Below, piece after piece: positions 43,700 through 52,413 of a stretch of DNA of 64,000 nucleotides. Numbering within the stretch: position 1 is the first letter of the stretch; each line of letters opens with the position of its first letter. The notes under the pieces are model-generated. The model saw only the letters and a program-made list of their open reading frames with translations. It was not told the origin of the DNA and searched no databases. The position numbers were made by a program, and so were the translations under genes. Location: NCBI RefSeq assembly GCF_000024865.1, contig NC_013595.1, positions 9,920,001 through 9,984,000 on the forward strand. The letters are read 5' to 3'. This stretch comes from Streptosporangium roseum DSM 43021. GTDB lineage: Bacteria; Actinomycetota; Actinomycetes; Streptosporangiales; Streptosporangiaceae.

Positions 43700-44533
43700 A
43701 TGCGCATGACCAAGCTTCCGTCCGGCGGTGAGGTCGCGGTTCTCGGCATGGGGACGTGGCGCATGGGCGAGGTCCCCTCGCGCCGGGGAGAGGAGATCGC
43801 GGCGCTGCGGCTGGGCCTGGAGCTGGGCATGACGCTGATCGACACCGCTGAGATGTACGGCGACGGCAAGGCGGAGCAGCTCGTCGGCGAGGCGATCGCC
43901 GGCCACCGGGACGAGGTCTTCCTGGTCAGCAAGGCGCTGCCGCGGCATGCCACGTTCAAGGGCGTGATCGCCGCCTGCGAGGGCAGCCTGCGCCGCCTCG
44001 GGACCGACCGGCTCGATCTCTACCTGCTGCACTGGCGGGGCCCCACGCCGCTGGAGGAGACCGTGGGAGCCTTCGAGGAGCTGGTGAGCCGGGGGAGCAT
44101 CCGGAGCTGGGGCGTGAGCAACTTCGACGTGGCGGACATGGAAGAGGTGGTGGCCCTTCCCGGCGGGGAGGCCGTACAGACCGACCAGGTGCTCTACAAC
44201 CTGATGCGGCGCGGCGTCGAGTACGACCTGATGCCCTGGTGCCGCGGGCAGGGCCTGCCGATCATGGCCTACTCGCCGATCGAGCAGGGCCGGATGCTCA
44301 CCCATCCCGCGCTCCGTTCCGTGGCGGAGCGGCACGGAGCCACCCCGGCCCAGGTGGCCCTCGCCTGGGTGCTGCGCGAGGACGGTGTCGTCATCATTCC
44401 CAAGGCGGGGACGCGGGAGCACGTCCGGCAGGACCACGCGGCCCTCGCCCTCCGCCTCACCGAGGACGACTTCACGTCGCTGGACGGGGCGTTCCCGCCA
44501 CCGCTCGGCGGAAGGCCGCTCGAAATGCTGTGA
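43700..44533 (+). CDS. Aldo/keto reductase
   Basis: The 277-residue protein has the AKR barrel and full catalytic tetrad: Asp48 in TLIDTAEMYGDG, Tyr53, Lys78 in LVSKAL and His111 in DLYLLHWRG. NADPH contacts are expected from VIIPKAGTREHVRQ near the C terminus. It would reduce an aldehyde or ketone to an alcohol; the substrate is unknown. GGGAGG lies about 9 nt before the ATG. The gene is convergent with the DUF2267 gene. Close relatives are widespread detoxification enzymes. Confidence 0.93.
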   Translation: MRMTKLPSGGEVAVLGMGTWRMGEVPSRRGEEIAALRLGLELGMTLIDTAEMYGDGKAEQLVGEAIAGHRDEVFLVSKALPRHATFKGVIAACEGSLRRLGTDRLDLYLLHWRGPTPLEETVGAFEELVSRGSIRSWGVSNFDVADMEEVVALPGGEAVQTDQVLYNLMRRGVEYDLMPWCRGQGLPIMAYSPIEQGRMLTHPALRSVAERHGATPAQVALAWVLREDGVVIIPKAGTREHVRQDHAALALRLTEDDFTSLDGAFPPPLGGRPLEML

Positions 44534-44558
44534 GCACGGCGCGGGCGGCCCTCTACCG

Positions 44559-44933
44559 TCAGGTCGTGGACTCGACCATCTCCTGGAACTCACCGGGGAG
44601 CTGGGACATGACATGGTCGAAGGCCTCGCCGGGGATCGTCTCGCGCAGCGTCGTGAGGACGGCGCGGACGCCGCCGGTGGCCTCCTGCACGGTCAGGCCG
44701 GTCCGGTTGCTCACCCGCACGACGAAATCGTGGAGCCCGAACTGCTCGCTCTTGTCCTTCACGGGAAGCGACTCCCGCAGCGGCTCGGGGAGCTGGAGCG
44801 CGAGGTGGCGGGCCTCCCCCGCGCTCAGCCGGTCCCCCAGCGCGCCGAGCGTCGCGCGGGTGAGATCCGCCGCCTCCTCGCGCGACAGACCGGCACGCTC
44901 CGCCACCGTCTGAACGAACTCCTTGTATTCCAC
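44559..44933 (-). CDS. DUF2267 family protein
   Basis: The 124-residue helical protein starts VEYKEFVQTVAERAGLSREEA and continues ATLGALGDRLSAGEARHLALQLPEPLRE, then repeats the pattern in FVVRVSNRTGLTVQEATGGVRAVLTTLRETIPG and FDHVMSQLPGEF. This two-fold repeat is typical of DUF2267, whose function is unknown; many are near stress genes. GTG 44933 has GGGGGG about 6 nt upstream, which decides the start; the frame is open further upstream without family sequence. Confidence 0.9.
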   Translation of the reverse strand: MEYKEFVQTVAERAGLSREEAADLTRATLGALGDRLSAGEARHLALQLPEPLRESLPVKDKSEQFGLHDFVVRVSNRTGLTVQEATGGVRAVLTTLRETIPGEAFDHVMSQLPGEFQEMVESTT

Positions 44934-45009
44934 ATCGATCCCCCCTTGACCGGCTAGCCTTCCCGGTCGGTGCGGGAATCGAACGTCCGGGACGGGATCA
45001 GCCCTGGTC

Positions 45010-46575
45010 TCACTGCCCCTGCCGCCCTTCGGGTTTCCCGCAGTGGGCGAGCGACCTGACCGTTTCCGCGGGCGCTCTGCCCTGCCGCGCGTCGCGCAGG
45101 GCGTCGGCGAACCGGGCGAGATCCAGCTCCTTCGCGAGCAGGTCGCCGGTGACCACCGCGCGGGCGCACGAACGGAACACCTCACTGAAAGTGGCGTAAT
45201 AGGAATATTGCGGACGCGATTCGGCCGTGCGCAGGGCCTGGTGGATCTTCGCCGCCAGGTCCTGGAGCATGGGGCCGGTGAGCTCGGTGTCCTCGCCGGC
45301 GGGCACGGGGGTGGGACCGTCCGTCGGGGCCGTGGTGCCCTTCCCGGCGGTGGGGTCGGCGGCCGTCCCGGAGGCGGCCAGCAACTGGCCGCAGGTGCGC
45401 GGATTCCTGGCGTACTCCTCGTAGACGGATTCGAGGACGGGAGGGTATCCGCTGCATGCGAACAGCTTCATCTGCGCGTCGTGCCCGGTCAGGAAGTCGA
45501 TGAGCGTCCTGGCCTTGGCCGGGTTGCCGGAATGCGCGGAGATCGCCAGATTGAACCCGCCGAGCATGCCTGTCCCGGGTAGCGCGGCCATCCCGAAGCG
45601 CAGCCGTCCCTGGTCGTCGTACATCGAACGGTCCGTGGCCAGGCGGTGGAACGCGAACGGCCAGTTGCGCATGTAGGCGACGTCGTCGTCGCGGAACGCC
45701 CGGAGGCTGCTCTCCTCCACGGAGTTCTTCGACCCCCGCTCCAGGAATCCGTTCCGGAAGGTGCTGAAGGTGTCTTCCTTGGAGAAGTTCTCCGCGCCGC
45801 GCGCCAGGACCCCCTTCTCCAGCAGCGCGTGCCAGCGGGAGAGCGCCTCGCGCACGGCCTCAGCGGAGTCTCCCTCGTCCACCACGATCCGCTCGCCGTC
45901 GGTGACCCTCCCGCCCGCGGACCGGATCGCCTCCAGCAGGTTGACCGTCCCTCCCTCGTAGTCGCCGAGCTGTACGGAGTATCCGCCGTTCTCGGCGGCG
46001 TATTTCCAGAGCTGCTCCATCGTGGCGGGCACGGGTACGCCACGACGGTGGAAGAGGAGGGGCACGTCGGTGACGAAGGGCACCGCGTACTGGACACCGT
46101 CCACCTGGCCGGCTTTCAGAACGTTGTCCACGTAGCGGTTGGCCTCTCCAGGTTCGAGAGGGTACGGGCGGATGTAGCCGCTGCGGGCGAACTCGGCCAT
46201 CCAGGCGACGTCCACGGAGAACACGTCGTAGGCGCAGCTCCCCAGCCGGGCCCGGCCCACCATCTCGGCCCGCTCCTCGTCGGTGCGGTCGGCCACCTCC
46301 ACCAGGGTGACCTGGGTGGTGTGCGTACGGTTCCACTCCTCGATGAGGTCGCGGCGGAAGCTCCCGGCGGTGATGTCGGCGCCGGTCGCCACGGTGAGCC
46401 GGTTCGGCCCGCCGCAGCCGGTGAAGGAGGAGACGGAGGGCGGGGCGCCCTTCCCGGTGAGGGAGACGAGCACCGACGCCAGGGCCAGCCCGGCCACCAG
46501 CCCGGCGCCGCCCCAGCGGCGCTGGGCCGGATCCAACCGGCGGAGCAGATCACGCGGGCGTCGGATCGCGCTCAT
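45010..46575 (-). CDS. Extracellular solute-binding protein-like, membrane anchored
   Basis: The 521-residue protein has a short basic head (RRPRDLLRRLDPAQRRW) and one hydrophobic segment at about 22-42 that acts as an uncleaved anchor. The rest resembles a type-1/8 solute-binding fold: LTVATGADITAGSFRRDLIEEWN, YDVFSVDVAWMAEFARSG, AVPFVTDVPLLFHRRGVPVP and NLAISAHSGNPAKARTLIDFL. It probably binds a sugar or peptide outside the cell. No ABC permease or ATPase is near. Its ATG overlaps the stop of the solute-binding/VWA gene by 4 nt, so the two are coupled and likely work together. Confidence 0.82.
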   Translation of the reverse strand: MSAIRRPRDLLRRLDPAQRRWGGAGLVAGLALASVLVSLTGKGAPPSVSSFTGCGGPNRLTVATGADITAGSFRRDLIEEWNRTHTTQVTLVEVADRTDEERAEMVGRARLGSCAYDVFSVDVAWMAEFARSGYIRPYPLEPGEANRYVDNVLKAGQVDGVQYAVPFVTDVPLLFHRRGVPVPATMEQLWKYAAENGGYSVQLGDYEGGTVNLLEAIRSAGGRVTDGERIVVDEGDSAEAVREALSRWHALLEKGVLARGAENFSKEDTFSTFRNGFLERGSKNSVEESSLRAFRDDDVAYMRNWPFAFHRLATDRSMYDDQGRLRFGMAALPGTGMLGGFNLAISAHSGNPAKARTLIDFLTGHDAQMKLFACSGYPPVLESVYEEYARNPRTCGQLLAASGTAADPTAGKGTTAPTDGPTPVPAGEDTELTGPMLQDLAAKIHQALRTAESRPQYSYYATFSEVFRSCARAVVTGDLLAKELDLARFADALRDARQGRAPAETVRSLAHCGKPEGRQGQ

Positions 46576-48638
46576 CGCCGGGCCTCTCCGCGCATGCTGG
46601 AGATCAGATGTCTCAGCGCCTGTTGCATGTCGGTGCCGGTCTCGACGCAGGCCCGGTATTTCCCGCGCCGCGGGGGAGAGCGGTCGCAGCCGTTGTCGCC
46701 GAGGGCCAGGACGTAGAGGTCGGTGACGTGGGATGCGCGGGCGAGCGTCCTGCCGACGCTCTCTCCCGGCCGCTCGTTGTCGAATACGCCTCCGTCGGTC
46801 ACGACGACGAGAGCGCGCCCGGGTGACCCGGCACGCCCGTTCAGATTCATGATCATGTCCGATACGGGGGCGTCGGAGCCGCGCCCCGTCGCGCCGATGA
46901 CGCTCTTGGTGAGCTCGTCGAACTCCTCACGGCTCACCGACGGCTGGAGCTCCCTGACCCGGGTCTTCCCACCGACCCTGGAGAAGGAGCTCAGCGTGAG
47001 GTCGTCTCGCGGCGTGATCACGGGCTTGACGTCGGGAAACGCCTCACGCAGCCGGACGAGCAGGGACCGGGGCGGGGCGGCCATCGAGCCGGACACGTCG
47101 AGGGCGATCTCGGCGTCGACGCGGGGAAGGAGGTCGAAGAACTCGTTCTGGGCGTCTCTCAGATCCTTCAGGCCGCGCACCGCCGCTCCGGTCTCCGGTC
47201 TCCCCCCGGCACCATCGCCGAAGAGCGGGTGGGTGGTCAGCCATCCGCGCAACAGGTCGAGCCCCGCCGCGCGCTCCCCGCTCCGCTCCTTCGGCCAGTC
47301 GATCGTGACGAACGGGTAGTCCAGCCTGGAGAGCCCCGGAGAGGAGAACTCACGGAGCTTGTTCCTTCCGCTCGACGCCCCCTCCGGGCAGCGGGGGTCG
47401 TTGAACCTTCCGTTGTTGTAGTCCGTGAGGCTGTGAAAGGGGACCACCACGGCCAGGCTCCGGGCGAGGTTCTCGCCCCCGGTTCCCTGAGCCGCGGTCT
47501 TGAACTGGCAGAGCAGGGAGCTGACGCTCTCGGCGACGATCCCCCGCTGTTCCCGATCCACCACGTCGTCCGCCGCATCGTCCGCCTCGCCGTCCGCCGT
47601 GCCGTCCGCCTCGCCGTCGAGGAGCAGGAGGTCGGAGACGGCGGCGAGCCCGGCGGTGGAGAGCTCGGGCTGCGGGTAGCTCACCGACATGCCGGCCTCC
47701 GATCGGATGGCGGTCCACAGGTCCCGCAGGCTGTGACTGCCGGGCCGTTCCAGCGGGAGCCTCTCCCTGATGTCCTCGGCCCGCCCGCTGATCATGCCGA
47801 TCACCAGGCGGTCGGACGCGACCGCCGGGCCGATGCGGAGCGTGGCGCCACCCGCCCTCATCTCGTCGGAGACCAGATCGGCCTCACCGGTGCTCGTGGC
47901 GATCCAGGCGTCGGCACGCGGGCCGTACAGGCGGCGGAACGGCTCGCCCCCCTCCTGGCGCACGTCGTCGCGGTACCAGTTGTCGCCGAGGGCGTAGGCC
48001 AGCTCGCCGATCGACGGCGCGACCCCCACCGAGATCGCGTACGGCGCGCAGCCGTCCACCAGCCTGCTCCGGATGAACAGGGCGACGCTCTCGCGCAGGG
48101 CGAGAACGTTCTCGGGAGCGGTGATGACGCGCAGTTCCAGCGGCCGCTCGCAGTCCGGGGGCTGGATTCTGTGGCTCAGCCACGCCCCGCCCTTGACGGC
48201 TCCCCACGGGACCATGACGACGGCGGCGCCGAGCAGGACGCCGACGTAACCGGCCGACAGCCTGAGCACGGCCCGTTCCAGCCGCTGACGTCTCCGGCTC
48301 GGCGGCCGATCCGGGCCGCCGGTCCCGGCCGTCGCCGCGGCACGGCGGCGCGTGACGACCCGCTTCACCGGCTCCAACAGCCGTCGGAGGAACCTGGAGA
48401 AATGGCCCAGGGTCAGGAGAACGGCCACGGCCAGGCCGATCACCGCGCTGATGAGCAGGGTGAGACCCGTTCCCAGTGCCCGCATGCCCTCCACCAGCAG
48501 GGTGAAAAGGGCGGTGACGCCGCCGCCGATCAGGGCGGTGAGCGCGATCTCCCTGAGCTTCGCGGGGGTGAGGCCGGACGGATCCCCGTCCGGCCCTCGC
48601 GAGCCGTCGCCGGGCGGGGAGGGAGAGGATCCGGCCAT
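46572..48638 (-). CDS. Membrane protein fusing a solute-binding domain to a von Willebrand A domain
   Basis: This 688-residue protein has three hydrophobic segments (about 28-48, 57-77 and 130-150), then a large outside part. Residues about 165-470 resemble an ABC solute-binding fold (LELRVITAPENVLAL, ADAWIATSTGEADLV, SLRDLWTAIRS). A VWA domain follows at about 508-680 with the MIDAS motif DVSGSM (Asp514, Ser516, Ser518) and the later metal residues in GATGRGSDAP and VVTDGGVFDN. ATG 48638 is used; GTG 48647 is possible. It starts a two-gene unit with the downstream binding protein. A metal-dependent surface interaction or receptor role is inferred. Confidence 0.85.
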   Translation of the reverse strand: MAGSSPSPPGDGSRGPDGDPSGLTPAKLREIALTALIGGGVTALFTLLVEGMRALGTGLTLLISAVIGLAVAVLLTLGHFSRFLRRLLEPVKRVVTRRRAAATAGTGGPDRPPSRRRQRLERAVLRLSAGYVGVLLGAAVVMVPWGAVKGGAWLSHRIQPPDCERPLELRVITAPENVLALRESVALFIRSRLVDGCAPYAISVGVAPSIGELAYALGDNWYRDDVRQEGGEPFRRLYGPRADAWIATSTGEADLVSDEMRAGGATLRIGPAVASDRLVIGMISGRAEDIRERLPLERPGSHSLRDLWTAIRSEAGMSVSYPQPELSTAGLAAVSDLLLLDGEADGTADGEADDAADDVVDREQRGIVAESVSSLLCQFKTAAQGTGGENLARSLAVVVPFHSLTDYNNGRFNDPRCPEGASSGRNKLREFSSPGLSRLDYPFVTIDWPKERSGERAAGLDLLRGWLTTHPLFGDGAGGRPETGAAVRGLKDLRDAQNEFFDLLPRVDAEIALDVSGSMAAPPRSLLVRLREAFPDVKPVITPRDDLTLSSFSRVGGKTRVRELQPSVSREEFDELTKSVIGATGRGSDAPVSDMIMNLNGRAGSPGRALVVVTDGGVFDNERPGESVGRTLARASHVTDLYVLALGDNGCDRSPPRRGKYRACVETGTDMQQALRHLISSMRGEARR

Positions 48639-49118
48639 GGAGACCACTGCCTGTTCGACGATTTCGACGACGGAACTTCACAACGATCATGGACGGGAGA
48701 TGATCCCCCTTCACCTCGCCGGTCGCGTTAAATCCTAATCGCCTCATTCGCCTGGCGCGGCGGATAGCCAGATTTCCTTTATCCTTTCCAGGACGCCTGG
48801 AGCAAATGTAGATATATGCATATTTTGCACTCCCTTATATATCAATATTTGTTGTCATAAAATGCTCGGATGGTGGATCATCGCAATTCTCCGCCCGCGT
48901 GCCCGGGCGGTGCCGCCGGGGACGGCCGCCGCCGCTCCACGGGAAGACCGGGGACGCCGGCCCGGTGGAGGTCGAGCGGCGACCCGTAAGGTTCACCCTC
49001 GGGCTGTCCGGCCGGGGTGCGGGGCGTCGCCGGCCGCCGCCTCCCGCGCCCCGCCCCCGCGAAGAGCTCGCGGCCGACCGGCGACCCCGCCGTGAGAAGA
49101 ACATCCGAAGGAGACGAC
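48639..49118. other. Intergenic region with AT-rich island
   Basis: This 480-bp gap lies between divergent genes. The segment from about 48765 to 48865 is very AT-rich for this genome (GTAGATATATGCATATTTTG, then TTATATATCAATATTTG) and contains several TATA-like words; it probably holds promoters or a nucleoid-protein site. The remainder to 49100 is GC-rich with no credible gene. Confidence 0.6.
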
Positions 49119-49766
49119 ATGGACATCGTCAACCCCGCCGTGAACGACTATCTGCTCTCCCACTGCACACCCGCCGACGACCTGCTGCGCGAACTGGCCG
49201 CGGAGACGCGGGAGGCCTTCCCCGACTCCGCGGGCATGCAGATCTCCCACGACGAGGGCGAGTTCCTCACCATGCTGGTCCGGCTGGTGGGCGCGCGACG
49301 GGCCGTCGAGGTAGGAGTGTTCACCGGATACTCGTCGATCTGCATCGCCCGGGGCCTGCCCAAGGACGGTCACCTTCTCGCCTGCGACGTCAGCGACGAG
49401 TGGACCTCGATCGCCCGTCGCTACTGGGACCGGGCCGGCGTGGCCGACCGGATCGACCTGCGGATCGCCCCGGCGGTCGAGACCCTGCGGGCACTCCCCG
49501 CCGAGCCGGTCGTCGACTTCGCGTTCATCGACGCGGACAAGGTCGGCTACCCCCTCTACTACGAGGAACTGGTCGTACGGCTGCGCCCCGGCGGCCTGAT
49601 CGTCCTCGACAACGTGCTGCGCGGAGGCCGCGTGCTCGACCCGGCCTTCCAGGACGAGGCCGACGTGGCCATGCGCCGGATGAACGAGACCGTCGTCGGG
49701 GACGAGCGCGTCGACTCCGTGATGCTGCCCGTGCGCGACGGCGTCACCCTCGCCCGCAGGCGCTGA
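49119..49766 (+). CDS. SAM-dependent O-methyltransferase (caffeoyl-CoA type)
   Basis: The 215-residue protein has the class I methyltransferase motifs of the CCoAOMT family: AVEVGVFTGYSSICIARGL (SAM loop), LLACDVSDEWTSIA, VVDFAFIDADKVGYPLYYEE (metal-binding DAD) and GGLIVLDNVLRGG. It methylates a hydroxyl, often a catechol, with a divalent cation. ATG 49119 has AGGAG 8 nt upstream; the frame's upstream extension to 49017 lacks family sequence. It precedes the MarR gene by 109 bp. Substrate unknown. Confidence 0.92.
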   Translation: MDIVNPAVNDYLLSHCTPADDLLRELAAETREAFPDSAGMQISHDEGEFLTMLVRLVGARRAVEVGVFTGYSSICIARGLPKDGHLLACDVSDEWTSIARRYWDRAGVADRIDLRIAPAVETLRALPAEPVVDFAFIDADKVGYPLYYEELVVRLRPGGLIVLDNVLRGGRVLDPAFQDEADVAMRRMNETVVGDERVDSVMLPVRDGVTLARRR

Positions 49767-49844
49767 ACTCCCGCAAGTCCCATGGGCGGGGAGGGATTAC
49801 CGCTGTCCGGGCGGGCTCTCATCGGGCTGTGCCCGGAAGCGGTA

Positions 49845-49875
49845 GTTCGTCCCACGAATTTGTTACCGTGGGCCG
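49845..49875 (+). promoter_or_regulatory. MarR operator and leaderless promoter
   Basis: GTTCGTCCCACGAAT (49845-49859) is an inverted repeat of the form GTTCGTnnnACGAAc. It sits just before a TACCGT -10 box (49864-49869), which is 6 nt before the MarR ATG. A bound repressor would block its own promoter. Confidence 0.75.
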
Positions 49876-50340
49876 ATGAGCAAGCATGTTGACGGCCGGA
49901 TCGGGACAGTGGCCGCGCTGGTGCGGTCCACGTTCCTGGTGAATGCCGTGTACGCCGATTCCGCCCGCGAGTACGGCCTCACCCAGCAGCAGGGCCAGCT
50001 GCTGTGCGTCCTGATGGCGCAGCCGTACGGCATGAGCGAACTGGGCGCGGTGCTCGGCCTGGCCAAGTCGAGCCTGAGCGGCCTGGTCGATCGCAGCGAG
50101 CGCAACGGCCTGGTCCAGCGCGAGCCGGACCCCCAGGACCACCGTGCGGTGAGGGTGGCGCTCACCGGGCAGGGCGCCAAGCTCGCCGACGAGTTCTACA
50201 CCGAGACCTGCCGCCGCATCGAGGAGCTGACCTCGGGGTTCGCCCCGGAGGAGCACGACACGCTCGCCGCCCTGCTCGGCCGCGTCGTGACCGACAACAA
50301 GGCCCCCGTCGTCTTCATGGAACCGGATCACACGCGCTGA
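49876..50340 (+). CDS. MarR-family transcriptional regulator
   Basis: The 154-residue protein shows the MarR winged helix: GLTQQQGQLLCVLMAQPYGMSELGAVLGLAKSSLSGLVDR is the recognition region and QREPDPQDHRAVRVALT is the wing. Its start codon lies 6 nt after a TACCGT box with no ribosome site, so the mRNA is probably leaderless. A GTTCGT-type operator overlaps this promoter, and two more copies lie before the LLM oxidoreductase gene 83 bp downstream; self-repression and control of the oxidoreductase follow. The inducing ligand is unknown. Confidence 0.93.
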   Translation: MSKHVDGRIGTVAALVRSTFLVNAVYADSAREYGLTQQQGQLLCVLMAQPYGMSELGAVLGLAKSSLSGLVDRSERNGLVQREPDPQDHRAVRVALTGQGAKLADEFYTETCRRIEELTSGFAPEEHDTLAALLGRVVTDNKAPVVFMEPDHTR

Positions 50341-50358
50341 GCCCGAGAAGGAATTGCA

Positions 50359-50395
50359 GTTCGCGCCACGAACTAATATTGTTCGTGGCACGAAC
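50359..50395 (+). promoter_or_regulatory. Paired MarR operators with an internal -10 box
   Basis: GTTCGCGCCACGAAC (50359-50373) and GTTCGTGGCACGAAC (50381-50395) are near-identical inverted repeats whose centres are 22 bp apart, two helical turns. TAATATT (50374-50380) between them is a good -10 box. They match the operator before marR. Confidence 0.82.
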
Positions 50396-50422
50396 TCAAC
50401 TTCCTCGCGGAAAGGCAGAGCA

Positions 50423-51328
50423 TTGTCCGCACATGACATCGTCTTCGGTTTCGGCGCGCATTCCGGCATCGACGACATATCCGAGCTGCTGCGCATGGCC
50501 CAGCAGGCCGACCGGGACGGGCTTGACATCTTCACCCTGTCGGACCATCCCTACATCGGCGGGCGCCTGGACGCCTACGCCGCGCTCGGCTTCATCCTCG
50601 GGCGTACGGAGCACATCGCCGGCTTCGCCAACGTCACCAACCTGCCGACCCGGCCCGCTCCCATGCTGGCCAGGACCGTGACGTCGCTGTCGGCGCTGTC
50701 GGGAGGCCGGATCGTGCTCGGCATGGGCGCGGGCGGGTTGTGGGATCGCATCGCCGACATGGGGGTGCCGCGGCTGACGGCCGGCGACGCCGTGGACGCC
50801 TTCGAGGAGGCGATCGTCCTGGTCAAGCTGCTGTCGGGCGGCGGCCCTCCGGTCACCTACCAGGGCAGGCACTACCAGGTGAACCAGATCGAGCCCGCTC
50901 CCGTCGCCGCGCCTCCCGTGTGGACCGGATCGGTCGGCCCGAAATCCCTGGCCGCCACCGGCCGCGTGGCCGACGGCTGGATCCCCGGCCACGCGGCCGA
51001 CTGGCTCAGCGAGCGCTACCGGACCTCGCGGCCCGTCATCGACGAGGCGGCGGCGGCCGTCGGCCGCGATCCGAGCGAGATCCGCACGGTCTTCAACTTC
51101 CCCGGACGCATCACCGACCGGCCGCTGCCCGCCACCCGCGACCGCGACGGCCGCTGGGTCGGCGGCTCCGTCGGACAGTGGGTCGAGGAACTGACCGGAG
51201 CCGTGCTGGAGCACGGCGCGTCGGGCTTCACGCTCTTCTCCGCCGGCCACGGCGCCCCCGACCTCACCTTCCTGGCCCGCTGGGCCCAGGAGATCGTCCC
51301 GTCCGTCCGCGAGGCGATCGCGAAGTAG
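50423..51328 (+). CDS. LLM-class flavin-dependent oxidoreductase
   Basis: A 301-residue luciferase-like (F420 or FMN) enzyme: GFGAHSGIDDISELLRMAQQADRDGLDIFTLSDHPY at the start in shorter pieces, LGFILGRTEHI, LSGGRIVLGMGAGGLWD, and WTGSVGPKSLAATGRVADGWIPG in the barrel. It oxidises or reduces a small molecule with the reduced deazaflavin or flavin; the reaction is unknown. The TTG start at 50423 is chosen because GGAAAGG is 7 nt upstream and because an earlier start would place the operators inside the coding region. It is downstream of, and surely controlled by, the MarR regulator. Confidence 0.9.
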   Translation: MSAHDIVFGFGAHSGIDDISELLRMAQQADRDGLDIFTLSDHPYIGGRLDAYAALGFILGRTEHIAGFANVTNLPTRPAPMLARTVTSLSALSGGRIVLGMGAGGLWDRIADMGVPRLTAGDAVDAFEEAIVLVKLLSGGGPPVTYQGRHYQVNQIEPAPVAAPPVWTGSVGPKSLAATGRVADGWIPGHAADWLSERYRTSRPVIDEAAAAVGRDPSEIRTVFNFPGRITDRPLPATRDRDGRWVGGSVGQWVEELTGAVLEHGASGFTLFSAGHGAPDLTFLARWAQEIVPSVREAIAK

Positions 51329-51518
51329 TGCGACGCCGGTCGCATGCCGCTCCCCGGCGCTCACCGGTCCCCGGCCCCGCCGGGGGAAGGGAGCCCGCCG
51401 TCCCCCGCCCCGGCGCCGCCGATCAGCACCCCCTAATCGGCCCTGCCGTCCTTCACGGGGGCGGGGAAGGCCCGGAGAATGGCGGGACGGCAAGCATCAT
51501 CGAGACATTGGTGGGCGC

Positions 51519-52307
51519 ATGGCACTCCTGGGGCACGACCGCTACTGCGACGAGATCATCACTCAGACCGACCTGCTCAGGGAGCTCCTGAAGGGAGCCG
51601 ACCTGTCCGCGGACGTGCCGACCTGCCCCGGCTGGACACTCGCCGGGCTCGTCCGGCACATCGGCGGCAATCTCCGCACCGGCGAGACGGCGGTCCGGAC
51701 CGGGGAGACCATAGACGACCCCGGCAAGCAGGTCCCCGGCGTGGCGGGACCGGACGGCGACGATCCGGCCGAGCTGGACGCCTGGCTCGCCGAGGGGGCC
51801 GCGCGATACGCGGGCACGCTGCGCGAGGCGGGCCCCGACGCCGAGGCGCGGATCTGGACGTTCCAGGGGAGCACGGCCTTCTGGGTCCGCCGCGGGCTGC
51901 ATGACCTGGCGATCCACCGCGCCGACGCGGCCGCCGCGGTGGGCGCCGGCTACACCCTCGCCCCCGAGGTGGCGGCCGACGCCGTCGACGAGCTGCTGGA
52001 GCTGTTCCGCGGCCAGCAGGCCGGCGGCTCCCCCGGCCTCGCGGAGCTGCGCGGCCCCGGCAGGAGCATCCATCTCCACGCGACCGACACCGGTGCCGAG
52101 CTGGACGCCGAGTGGCTCATCGAGTTCGGGGCGGACGGCTTCACCTGGCGTCGCGGCCACGCGAAGGCCACCGTCGCGCTGCGCGGCCCGCTCACCGATG
52201 TCCTGCGGGTCCTGTACCGGCGGCTGCCGGCGGACAGCGAGCGGGTGGAGGTGCTGGGCGAGGCGGCGCTGCTGGACTTCTGGCTGGAGCGGGCCTCTCT
52301 CGGCTGA
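51519..52307 (+). CDS. Maleylpyruvate isomerase family (MDMPI/DinB-like) protein
   Basis: The 262-residue protein begins with a DinB-like four-helix part: RYCDEIITQTDLLRELLKG, then DVPTCPGWTLAGLVRHIGGN, where the His aligns with a metal ligand of mycothiol-dependent isomerases. A C-terminal MDMPI_C region carries GPGRSIHLHATDTGAEL and VALRGPLTDVLRVLYRRLP. Related proteins are mycothiol S-transferases or isomerases; others are of unknown role. GGTGG lies close to the ATG. No aromatic-degradation gene is adjacent. Function beyond thiol-dependent chemistry is not indicated. Confidence 0.85.
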   Translation: MALLGHDRYCDEIITQTDLLRELLKGADLSADVPTCPGWTLAGLVRHIGGNLRTGETAVRTGETIDDPGKQVPGVAGPDGDDPAELDAWLAEGAARYAGTLREAGPDAEARIWTFQGSTAFWVRRGLHDLAIHRADAAAAVGAGYTLAPEVAADAVDELLELFRGQQAGGSPGLAELRGPGRSIHLHATDTGAELDAEWLIEFGADGFTWRRGHAKATVALRGPLTDVLRVLYRRLPADSERVEVLGEAALLDFWLERASLG

Positions 52308-52413
52308 GCCCGGCCGAGCGGGCCAGGAGCGGCTGCAACCAGGCGATGACCCGGTAGGTGCGCGATCCAGGTCCCTCCCATCGGATCGCCTCATCCCCCT
52401 GCGACGGATGGGA

